The position numbers and the translations under genes are program-made. The notes beneath the pieces are model-generated. The model was not told the origin of the DNA, ran no database searches, and worked only from the letters and a program-made list of their open reading frames with translations. From NCBI GenBank assembly GCA_944372315.1, contig CALVYX010000071.1:1-6679 (forward strand): a stretch of 6,679 bases of DNA, given 5' to 3'. The DNA is from an uncultured Bacilli bacterium (GTDB taxonomy: Bacteria; Bacillota_I; Bacilli_A; RF39; UBA660). Positions 1-5,909 of this stretch are shown here, piece by piece (position 1 is the stretch's first letter; the number at the start of each line of letters is the position of its first letter).

Positions 1-81
1 CTTCAGGGGGTTTTGGTTGAATTCACACTCACATTATATAACCGTAAGTGTGTTTCATACATGATGGTTATCATCATGCAT
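1..81 (-). ncRNA. Candidate structured small RNA or RNA leader ('RNA2'), incomplete at the left window edge
   Basis: Seen: reading on the minus strand, a promoter-like element (86-114) leads directly into two adjacent hairpins and then into an unpaired segment containing CCCCC (10 to 6) that runs off the window. Hairpin A pairs 72-81 with 57-66 (10 bp, loop ATAAC). Hairpin B pairs 44-52 with 24-32 (9 bp, 11-base loop). They are separated by GAAA. Pair 79/59 of hairpin A and pair 46/30 of hairpin B are G-U wobbles on the minus strand but C-A mismatches on the plus strand, so the structure belongs to a minus-strand RNA. Inference: a free-standing small RNA, the 5' leader of the next gene to the left, or a recG 3' UTR. 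The 3' end is outside the window, so function and length are open. It resembles the RNA at 2275-2412 in layout. No known RNA family was recognised. Confidence 0.45.
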
Positions 82-85
82 CTTA

Positions 86-114
86 ATAATAATATTTCCT
101 ACCCCAAAAGTCAA
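86..114 (-). promoter_or_regulatory. Sigma-70/SigA-type promoter for RNA2
   Basis: On the minus strand, TTGACT (109-114; five of six consensus bases) is followed by a 17-base spacer and TATTAT (86-91; five of six). The start would fall near 78-81, at the foot of hairpin A. Upstream of the -35 the sequence is strongly A/T-rich. The -10 and spacer length are identical to those of the promoter at 2240-2268. It lies about 45 bases beyond the recG stop, where no clear recG terminator is visible, so recG transcripts may also run into RNA2. Promoter-like words are common by chance in such AT-rich DNA; the support here is the downstream structure. Confidence 0.5.
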
Positions 115-159
115 TCAATTTAACAAAATTTTATATGCAAAATTATTAGTTTACACTTT

Positions 160-2154
160 TCAACTAGTATGAATAGAATTAATTAATTTTTGTTTTAAAA
201 TATCATTATTACTATCTTGATCCTTTAGATATTCCATAGAATCCCTCTTAGCTTGAACCAATATTTTATAATCAGATCTTAAGTTAGCAATCTTAAAACT
301 CATATCTCCACTTTGTTTCGTTCCAAACAAATCTCCCGATCCTCTAAGCTTAAAATCTTCTTCACTAATGATAAATCCATCATGAGTATCACGCATTATT
401 TCTAATCTTTTCGTATCACTATTACTAATTAAAATACATTTAGATTCTATAGAGTTTCTTCCAACACGTCCACGCAATTGATGAAGCGTTGATAATCCAA
501 AACGATTAGCATCAAATATTACAATCATCGTTGCATTGGGAACATCCACTCCTACTTCAATTACGGTTGTACTTATTAAAATATTTACCTTATTTTGTTT
601 AAATTCATTCATGATTAATTCTTTAGCTTCTGCTTTCATCTTACCATGAACTATGTCAATATTATACTTGCGTCCAAAAGCTAAATTCATCTTATCTTTT
701 AAATTATTAACAGTAGTTAAATCCGTATTCTCACTTTCTTCAATTAACGGTGCTATCACATAAATCTGATGATTATTTCTTAACTCTTCATACATTAACT
801 CTAATACATCTTTGATTTCACTTTCTTTTTTAATATATGTTTTAACAGGTATTCTTCCTTTAGGCATCTGCTTAATAATAGATACATCCATATCACCATA
901 GATAGTTAATGCATAAGTCCTAGGAATAGGAGTAGCACTCATATATAAAACATCTGGTCTAATACCTTTATTCTTTAAATTAGCTCTTTGATTTACTCCA
1001 AAACGATGTTGTTCATCTGTTACTACTAAACCTAAATTACTATATTCCACTTCTTCTTGAATTAAAGCATGTGTACCAATAATAATATCTATATCTCCAT
1101 TTTTTAATTCACTATAAATATCTTTCTTTACTTTTTTATTCACAGAACCTGTTAATAATTCTACTCTAACATTAGTATCCTTTAACAGCTCTTTTATATT
1201 ATTAAAATGTTGTACAGCTAAAATTTCTGTTGGAGCCATTAAGGCACTTTGATATCCACAAATACTGTTATAATACATTGCTAAAATAGCGACGATTGTT
1301 TTACCAGATCCTACATCTCCTTGTAATAATCTATTCATCCTTTTGGGACTATTTAAGTCATCTATAACTTCTTTTAAAGCAGTCTTTTGATCATCCGTTA
1401 ATTCAAAAGGTAAATTCTTTATTAAATCATCCAGTCTATTAATATCTCCTTCACGTTTAATACCTAAATTATTTTTCTCATTTTCTAATTTCAAATAATT
1501 AATCTTAAACATGAATTCAAAAAGTTCTTCATACTTTAATCTAATAGATGCTTCTTTTAGTTTATCAAAAGAAGGGGGATTATGAACGATATTTAATGCT
1601 GTCTTTTTATTAGAGAACTTATATAAGTCCATATATTTCTTAGGAATATAATCAGTTATTTCATTACCATATTTCAAAAGAGCATTGTTTATATATCCAC
1701 TTAAATTTTTTTGAGTAAGTCCATTAGTCGTATGATATACTGGTTCTATTTTATCTTCCTTTGATAAAGTACCAAATTTAATATCAGAAGCACTTAAAAC
1801 ATTCTTTTGTTTATCATATTTACCTATAGCAATAACATTAGTACCAATTTCTAAATTAGGTTTTAAAAAAGCTCTATTAAATATAGATACACCAACTACA
1901 CCATTACTAGTTGCTAATCTAAAATTAAGTTTATTTAAACCTCCTCTAAATCTAACAACTAAGGGAATACTTTCTACTTTTCCATCAATTACTACTCTCT
2001 CATCCTCTGTTACAGTACTTAAATCACTTCTTCTTAAAACATCATATCTAAATGGATAATGTTGCACTAAATCATCTATTGTAAATATATTTAATTTATT
2101 CAGTAAACTTGTGGTTTTAGGACCAATTCCTTTTACTTCACTTAAATTAATCAT
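160..2154 (-). CDS. recG: ATP-dependent DNA helicase RecG
   Basis: RecG is an SF2 double-stranded DNA translocase that binds and remodels stalled replication forks and Holliday junctions in the cytoplasm. The 664-residue product is close to the usual length (about 670-700) and appears complete. Visible in order: the N-terminal VKGIGPKT segment and HYPFRYD motif (7-38); the wedge/OB-fold region (about 50-130); Walker A GDVGSGKT (279-286); motif Ia APTE (307-310); DEQH Walker B box (380-383); motif III SATPIPRT (406-413); motif V around TTVIEVGVDVPNA (529-541); motif VI QLRGRVGR (559-566); and the C-terminal LRGSGDLFGTKQSG region (603-616). It contains no tryptophan. The ATG start fits the family N-terminus and has an AAAGGAAG ribosome-binding site (2162-2169). 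The gene has its own promoter and is not in an operon with nifJ. It ends in TGA, and no strong terminator follows directly. Confidence 0.97.
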   Translation of the reverse strand: MINLSEVKGIGPKTTSLLNKLNIFTIDDLVQHYPFRYDVLRRSDLSTVTEDERVVIDGKVESIPLVVRFRGGLNKLNFRLATSNGVVGVSIFNRAFLKPNLEIGTNVIAIGKYDKQKNVLSASDIKFGTLSKEDKIEPVYHTTNGLTQKNLSGYINNALLKYGNEITDYIPKKYMDLYKFSNKKTALNIVHNPPSFDKLKEASIRLKYEELFEFMFKINYLKLENEKNNLGIKREGDINRLDDLIKNLPFELTDDQKTALKEVIDDLNSPKRMNRLLQGDVGSGKTIVAILAMYYNSICGYQSALMAPTEILAVQHFNNIKELLKDTNVRVELLTGSVNKKVKKDIYSELKNGDIDIIIGTHALIQEEVEYSNLGLVVTDEQHRFGVNQRANLKNKGIRPDVLYMSATPIPRTYALTIYGDMDVSIIKQMPKGRIPVKTYIKKESEIKDVLELMYEELRNNHQIYVIAPLIEESENTDLTTVNNLKDKMNLAFGRKYNIDIVHGKMKAEAKELIMNEFKQNKVNILISTTVIEVGVDVPNATMIVIFDANRFGLSTLHQLRGRVGRNSIESKCILISNSDTKRLEIMRDTHDGFIISEEDFKLRGSGDLFGTKQSGDMSFKIANLRSDYKILVQAKRDSMEYLKDQDSNNDILKQKLINSIHTS

Positions 2155-2161
2155 ACCACCA

Positions 2162-2169
2162 CTTCCTTT
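2162..2169 (-). promoter_or_regulatory. recG ribosome-binding site
   Basis: The minus strand reads AAAGGAAG, a good Shine-Dalgarno match, with its AGGA core about 9-10 bases before the ATG whose first base is 2154. This supports the ATG beginning MINLSEVKG as the true start. Confidence 0.75.
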
Positions 2170-2176
2170 GTTCGCT

Positions 2177-2205
2177 ATTATACCACAAAATCAACTTTTA
2201 TTAAA
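2177..2205 (-). promoter_or_regulatory. recG promoter (extended -10)
   Basis: On the minus strand a perfect TATAAT (2177-2182) is preceded by TG plus one base (2183-2185), an extended -10. The -35 position at 17-base spacing (2200-2205) reads TTTAAT, a poor match, which is usual when an extended -10 is present. Transcription would begin near 2170-2171, giving a leader of only about 16 bases that is almost entirely ribosome-binding site. The promoter faces away from the RNA1 promoter, and the two -35 boxes are about 34 bases apart. Confidence 0.7.
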
Positions 2206-2223
2206 GATGTTTTAACTAGTAAC

Positions 2224-2268
2224 TTTTTTCAAAAAAATATTGACAAATGTACCTCTTTCGATTATTAT
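2224..2268 (+). promoter_or_regulatory. Strong SigA-type promoter with UP-like tract, driving RNA1
   Basis: TTGACA (2240-2245, perfect consensus), a 17-base spacer and TATTAT (2263-2268, five of six) lie on the plus strand. Immediately upstream (2224-2239) a T-run followed by an A-run resembles the UP element bound by the RNA polymerase alpha subunit at promoters of stable RNAs. It is the best -35/-10 match in the window. It points away from recG and toward the 3' end of nifJ, where no protein gene is available for it, so its product is most likely an RNA starting near 2274-2276. Confidence 0.65.
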
Positions 2269-2275
2269 AAGAATC

Positions 2276-2300
2276 ACCAATTCGAAATTGGCGAATTGGT
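2276..2300 (+). other. Hairpin 1 of RNA1, with two competing pairings
   Basis: ACCAATTCG (2276-2284) pairs perfectly with CGAATTGGT (2292-2300) around a 7-base loop. The loop itself contains a second AATTGG (2286-2291) that could pair instead with CCAATT (2277-2282), closing a tight 3-base loop. The 3' half is therefore an imperfect direct repeat, CGAAATTGG then CGAATTGG. It lies at the predicted 5' end of the transcript, where such a stem would also protect the RNA. Confidence 0.6.
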
Positions 2301-2301
2301 C

Positions 2302-2340
2302 GCTAGTATCACACTAGCCAACCCCTTTTTATTCTTTTTT
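2302..2340 (+). terminator. Hairpin 2 of RNA1 followed by a U-rich run; possible early terminator
   Basis: GCTAGT (2302-2307) pairs with ACTAGC (2313-2318) around ATCAC. After CAACCCC there is TTTTTATTCTTTTTT (2326-2340). The stem is short and separated from the U-run by about seven bases, so as a terminator it is weak. It could be strengthened if TTGG (2296-2299) pairs with CCAA (2318-2321), which would need hairpin 1 to be open. Confidence 0.3.
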
Positions 2341-2342
2341 AC

Positions 2343-2384
2343 GAGGTTGTTCGCAGGGGGACAACCTCTATTTTATTCTTATTT
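2343..2384 (+). terminator. Hairpin 3 of RNA1 with GGGGG loop and U-rich tail; possible terminator
   Basis: GAGGTTGT (2343-2350) pairs with ACAACCTC (2361-2368). A U-G wobble (2351/2360) and a C-G pair (2352/2359) can extend it to 10 bp. The wobble exists only on the plus strand. A U-rich but interrupted tail (2369-2384) follows on the plus side, while the minus side has no T-run, so if it terminates transcription it does so for RNA1. Its G-rich loop may instead pair elsewhere, with CCCC at 2322-2325 or with RNA2. Confidence 0.45.
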
Positions 2385-2412
2385 AAAAGACTAGGAATTT
2401 TCCTAGTCTTTT
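2385..2412. terminator. Bidirectional Rho-independent terminator shared by nifJ and RNA1
   Basis: A perfect 12-bp inverted repeat pairs AAAAGACTAGGA (2385-2396) with TCCTAGTCTTTT (2401-2412) around a 4-base loop. Because it begins with A-run and ends with T-run on either strand, it can stop transcription from both sides. The plus-strand exit has the better T-rich tail, continuing past 2412. The nifJ stop codon TAG (2403-2405) lies inside the stem. Confidence 0.85.
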
Positions 2413-5400
2413 TGTTTATTTTGATTTAATTTTTCATAGTAACTATATCGTCTTTCAGCATCTTTTCGATTACTTTCTAGCAACTCTTCATAATCATTTG
2501 GATTAGTTCTCTCTAAAGAACGATAACGGTTTTCTCCTTTTAGGAATTCTTCATATTTAGTAAAATCAGCTTTACTATCTAAAGAAAATTTATCTTCTAT
2601 TGGATTATATCTAAATATTGGAAAATATCCACTCATAGTTGCTTTCTTTTCTTCTTCAATACTGGAAGACATACCTTTTAATATTCCTTGGGCAATACAT
2701 GGAGCATACGCTATAACAATGGAAGGACCATTATAGTTTTTTGCTTCTGTTAAAGCAGTAATTGCTTGTTGCATATTAGCACCAAGTGAGATAGTAGCAA
2801 CATATACATGAGGATAAGATAAGGCAATTCGTGCTAGATCTTTCTTAGCATTCATTTTACCAGTATTAGCAAATTTAGCAACACTACCTTTAGGGGTTGA
2901 TTTAGATGATTGACCACCAGTATTCGAATATACTTCCGTATCAAGTACTAAAATATTAACATTTTCTTTAGTAGATAATACATGATCTAATCCACCAAAG
3001 CCAATATCATAGGCCCATCCATCTCCCCCTACGATCCAGAAAGATTTTGACTTAATAAATTCTTTCATAGCAATTAATTCCGGTATTTTACTATTATCTA
3101 CTACTTCATACAATAGGCAACTAGATTGATAATCTAAACGCTTATAATAACTGGCATAGATTTCTTTATCGCGATCCGGTATTAGTGCTACATTTTTATG
3201 AATGATATCACGAATCTTTTCTTTTCTTATTCGATCTGCTACAGCCATTCCCATACCAAACTCTGCATTATCTTCAAATAATGAATTAGCCCAAGGAACA
3301 CTGTATGGCGTTCCTGGTACGTCCCCACCATAGATAGAAGAACAACCAGTTGCATTAGCAATAACTAGTTCATTACCAAATAACTGTGATAACAATTTCA
3401 AATAAGGGGTCTCTCCACATCCAGCACATGCTCCAGAGAACTCAAATTTTGATTTTACAAATTGACTTCCTTTGATTGTTGAAGTATTTAATACTTTCTT
3501 TTCTTTTACTTCATTAAATAAATAATTATATTTCTCCAAATTATCAGGAGTTTTCACTTCTTCGCTACTTTTCATAGTAAGAGCTTTTTTACCTTTTTTA
3601 CCAGGACAAATATTACTACATAAACTACACCCAGTACAATCTGGAATACTTACTCCTACCGTGAATTTTAAATCATCATTTATTAGTGAATCTAACAAAT
3701 CTTTTTTTACACTTTCTGGTGATGCATCTTGTTCTTCTTTATTTAATAAGAATGGTCTAATAACGGCATGTGGACAAACAAAAGAACACATATTACACAT
3801 AATACAATTTTCTTTATCATAGCAAGGCATTTTTTCACTAACATTACGTTTTTCTAATTTTGACATTCCTCCATTAAAAGTACCATCCACATGATCCATT
3901 AATTCACTTACTTTTAATTTATTTCCTTCTTTTGACTCTAATATCTCAAAAACACTCTTATTCTTGTTAGACTCTTTTTCTACTTCTATGGAAGAAGTAT
4001 TAACAAGTTCCAAAGTCTCTAAAGCTCTATCAATAGCTAAAGTATTTTTCTCTATTATTTCTTTTCCCTTATTGGTAAACATTACTTCTAAGGATTCTTT
4101 TATTTTATTTACTGCAAATTTAAAAGGAATAATCCTACTAATATTAAAAATAATTGTCTCAATTATAGTATTAATTTTACCTGGTAATCCAATTTCTTGA
4201 GCTATTTTATTTGCATTCACAATATATAATTGTATATTTCTTTCTTTCATAATGTTCTTATCATGAGTACTAATAATATTTAAGATTTCATCTTTATTAT
4301 AATTAGTATTAATTAAAAAGATTCCACCCTCTACAATATTATCTAGCATCTTCAACTTTTTTAAATAAATATCTTTGGTACATACCACTAAATTAGGTTT
4401 TTCCACATAATAGGTAGATTTTATAGGATTTTTATCAAATCTTAAATGTGATTTAGTAACTCCTCCAGATTTTTTAGAATCATATTCAAAATATCCTTGT
4501 ACATATACCTTAGCATTATCACCAGTTACTTTTATTAAATCTTTGGATGCACTAACCATTCCATCAGATCCAAAACCATATATAAGCATTTCATAATCGT
4601 GTGGTTTTATATCAATTGGAACTTCTTTTAGACTTAAATTTGTTACATCATCTTCAATACCAATAGTAAAGTTATCAAAACAATTATCACTATCTAAGAA
4701 ATCATATACGGCTTTTATTTGATATGGGGTAGTATTTTTACTAGACAATCCATATCTTCCTCCAACTACTTTAATATCTTTGTTAAAATTATGAATAACA
4801 TTAACTACATCCAAATATAAAGGTTCATGACTACCAGATTCTTTAGTACGATCTAATACAGCTATTTTATTTACCGTCTTAGGTAAAACTTTTAATAAAT
4901 AATCACTACTAAAAGGTCTATATAAGTGGACTTCAATTAATCCAACTCTCTCACCATTTTCTAACATATTATCAATAGTCTCTTTTATAGTTTCACAAAC
5001 AGAACCCATGGCAATTATTATTTTAGTTGCATCTTTTGCCCCATAATAATTAAATGGTTTATAATCTCTACCAGTTAATTTGTTAATTTTCTTCATATAA
5101 CTATTTACGATATTAGGTAATTCTTCATAATATTTATTTCTAGCTTCCGTAATTTGAAAATATATATCATCATTTTGATTAGTACCTTTTGTTATGACTC
5201 TATTACTAATCGCACGATTTTTAAATTCTTCTAACTTATTTACATCGATAAGTTTTTTTACTTCATCCATATCTAATAATTCTATTTTTTGTAATTCATG
5301 ACTAGTTCTAAATCCATCAAAAAAGTTAAGGAAAGGAATACTTCCTTTTATAGTTGATAAATAACTAACCGCTGTTAAATCATGAGCTTGTTGTACTGAA

Positions 5401-5825
5401 GAAGATGCTAAAATAGCAAAACCAGTCATACGTGTAGCATATATATCTTGATGATCACCAAAAATAGATAATGCGTGAGTAGCAATGCTTCTTGCTGCAA
5501 CATTAATGACACAAGGAAGTAGTTCTCCGGCTATTTTATACATATTAGGAATCATTAAAAGCAATCCTTGACTAGCCGTATAAGTAGTTGCTAAAGTTCC
5601 ATTTAATAAAGCTCCATGAACTAGACCTATGGCTCCTGCTTCGCTTTGCATTTCGATTACTTTAACTGTATCTCCCCAAAAATTGGTTTTACCCTCTCCA
5701 GACCATTTATCTATATATTCTGCCATGGGTGATGCTGGAGTTATAGGATATATTCCTGCTAACTCACTAAAATGATATGATACATAACTACAAGCTTCAT
5801 TTCCATCCATAATTTTATATTTCAT
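2403..5825 (-). CDS. nifJ: Pyruvate:ferredoxin (flavodoxin) oxidoreductase, single-chain
   Basis: This enzyme oxidises pyruvate with CoA to acetyl-CoA and CO2 and passes electrons to ferredoxin or flavodoxin in the cytoplasm of anaerobes. The 1140-residue chain has the full single-chain order: pyrimidine-binding domain with YPITPASP (26-33); domain II (about 260-375); gamma domain (about 410-600); EKR segment (658-660); two 4Fe-4S clusters at C674/C677/C680/C684 and C730/C733/C736/C740; and the thiamine-diphosphate domain with GDGWAYDIG (934-942) and EVYSNTGGQ (964-972). Residues matching the third cluster are C800, C803, C828 and C1043. By analogy with the Desulfovibrio africanus enzyme, T29, E62, R112 and N968 are the expected active-site residues. 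It is slightly shorter than many relatives (about 1170-1200) because of a short C-terminal tail. The ATG follows AGAG at a 7-base spacing. The gene is flanked by terminators and looks monocistronic. No partner ferredoxin gene is in the window. Confidence 0.98.
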   Translation of the reverse strand: MKYKIMDGNEACSYVSYHFSELAGIYPITPASPMAEYIDKWSGEGKTNFWGDTVKVIEMQSEAGAIGLVHGALLNGTLATTYTASQGLLLMIPNMYKIAGELLPCVINVAARSIATHALSIFGDHQDIYATRMTGFAILASSSVQQAHDLTAVSYLSTIKGSIPFLNFFDGFRTSHELQKIELLDMDEVKKLIDVNKLEEFKNRAISNRVITKGTNQNDDIYFQITEARNKYYEELPNIVNSYMKKINKLTGRDYKPFNYYGAKDATKIIIAMGSVCETIKETIDNMLENGERVGLIEVHLYRPFSSDYLLKVLPKTVNKIAVLDRTKESGSHEPLYLDVVNVIHNFNKDIKVVGGRYGLSSKNTTPYQIKAVYDFLDSDNCFDNFTIGIEDDVTNLSLKEVPIDIKPHDYEMLIYGFGSDGMVSASKDLIKVTGDNAKVYVQGYFEYDSKKSGGVTKSHLRFDKNPIKSTYYVEKPNLVVCTKDIYLKKLKMLDNIVEGGIFLINTNYNKDEILNIISTHDKNIMKERNIQLYIVNANKIAQEIGLPGKINTIIETIIFNISRIIPFKFAVNKIKESLEVMFTNKGKEIIEKNTLAIDRALETLELVNTSSIEVEKESNKNKSVFEILESKEGNKLKVSELMDHVDGTFNGGMSKLEKRNVSEKMPCYDKENCIMCNMCSFVCPHAVIRPFLLNKEEQDASPESVKKDLLDSLINDDLKFTVGVSIPDCTGCSLCSNICPGKKGKKALTMKSSEEVKTPDNLEKYNYLFNEVKEKKVLNTSTIKGSQFVKSKFEFSGACAGCGETPYLKLLSQLFGNELVIANATGCSSIYGGDVPGTPYSVPWANSLFEDNAEFGMGMAVADRIRKEKIRDIIHKNVALIPDRDKEIYASYYKRLDYQSSCLLYEVVDNSKIPELIAMKEFIKSKSFWIVGGDGWAYDIGFGGLDHVLSTKENVNILVLDTEVYSNTGGQSSKSTPKGSVAKFANTGKMNAKKDLARIALSYPHVYVATISLGANMQQAITALTEAKNYNGPSIVIAYAPCIAQGILKGMSSSIEEEKKATMSGYFPIFRYNPIEDKFSLDSKADFTKYEEFLKGENRYRSLERTNPNDYEELLESNRKDAERRYSYYEKLNQNKQKD

Positions 5826-5856
5826 CTTATCACTCTTTTCTATTCTGTCTATTTAT

Positions 5857-5862
5857 ATTATA
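5857..5862 (-). promoter_or_regulatory. Likely nifJ -10 box
   Basis: The minus strand reads a perfect TATAAT, giving a start near 5850 and a leader of about 25 bases with an AAAGAGTGAT ribosome-binding site before the ATG. No recognisable -35 lies 16-18 bases upstream, where there is only A/T-rich sequence forming the T-tail of the preceding terminator. An activator or UP-type contact may compensate. TATAAT words are frequent by chance in such DNA. Confidence 0.45.
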
Positions 5863-5875
5863 TAATAAATTAATT

Positions 5876-5908
5876 AAAAAATATATAAAAACGAGTATTA
5901 TATACTCG
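5876..5908 (-). terminator. Rho-independent terminator of the capA-like gene
   Basis: On the minus strand CGAGTAT (5902-5908 side) pairs with ATACTCG (5892-5898) around a 3-base loop. It is followed by TTTTT, ATATAT and a second T-run to 5876. The stem begins one base after the stop codon at 5910-5912. This separates the capA-like gene from nifJ. Confidence 0.85.
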
Positions 5909-5909
5909 C

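Larger units (their letters stand above)
2275..2412 (+). ncRNA. Candidate structured small non-coding RNA ('RNA1') between recG and nifJ
   Basis: Seen: a consensus promoter is followed at about +1 by hairpin 1 (2276-2284 with 2292-2300, 9 bp, 7-base loop). Next come hairpin 2 (GCTAGT 2302-2307 with ACTAGC 2313-2318), CCCC (2322-2325), a U-rich linker, hairpin 3 (2343-2350 with 2361-2368) with a G-rich loop, a second U-rich stretch and the terminator shared with nifJ. No ATG occurs on the minus strand of 2155-2402. The only two on the plus strand of that gap (near 2208 and 2248) meet stops after one and seven further codons. Inference: a non-coding RNA of about 65 nt if it ends after hairpin 2, 110 nt after hairpin 3, or 140 nt at the shared terminator. 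It does not match tRNA, tmRNA, 6S, SRP RNA, RNase P or any riboswitch consensus I could recall. A trans-acting regulator or a structured RNA of unknown role are both possible. Confidence 0.55.

Noticed and set aside
33..38. Perfect TATAAT on the minus strand
   Set aside because: No -35 lies at 16-18 bases, it has no TG extension, and it sits in the loop of hairpin B, so it is more likely a chance AT-rich word.
3..62. Minus-strand 19-codon frame beginning ATG TAT GAA
   Set aside because: No Shine-Dalgarno sequence precedes it, and it begins inside the stem of hairpin A, so it is probably incidental.
55..81. Minus-strand mini-frame MHDDNHHV, like a histidine leader peptide for attenuation
   Set aside because: The histidine and aspartate codons are simply the product of the CATGATG/CATCATG hairpin arms. 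The ATG falls at the predicted transcription start and has no properly spaced ribosome-binding site.
1..123. Plus-strand frame open from the window edge to TAA at 121-123 (40 codons), possibly the end of a gene converging on recG
   Set aside because: The peptide resembles nothing I know. The frame coincides with two hairpins whose wobble pairs point to a minus-strand RNA, and 40 open codons at an edge can arise by chance. More left-flank sequence would settle it.
160..2154. Mollicute-type recoding of TGA as tryptophan
   Set aside because: Conserved tryptophans in nifJ and the capA-like gene use TGG, and reading through the recG TGA would only add a short unconserved tail.
2343..2368. Hairpin 3 as part of a nifJ terminator on the minus strand
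   Set aside because: The minus-strand side is followed by an A-run, not a T-run, and nifJ already has the 12-bp terminator at 2385-2412.
2155..2402. A type I toxin-antitoxin locus (small toxin peptide opposite RNA1)
   Set aside because: The minus strand of this gap has no ATG, and the best alternative-start frame (from a TTG near hairpin 2) is about 15 codons without a hydrophobic segment.
3964..4200. 78-codon plus-strand open frame antisense to nifJ
   Set aside because: It lies wholly inside the conserved nifJ frame on the opposite strand, resembles no family, and has the hydrophobic composition typical of antisense shadows in AT-rich genes.
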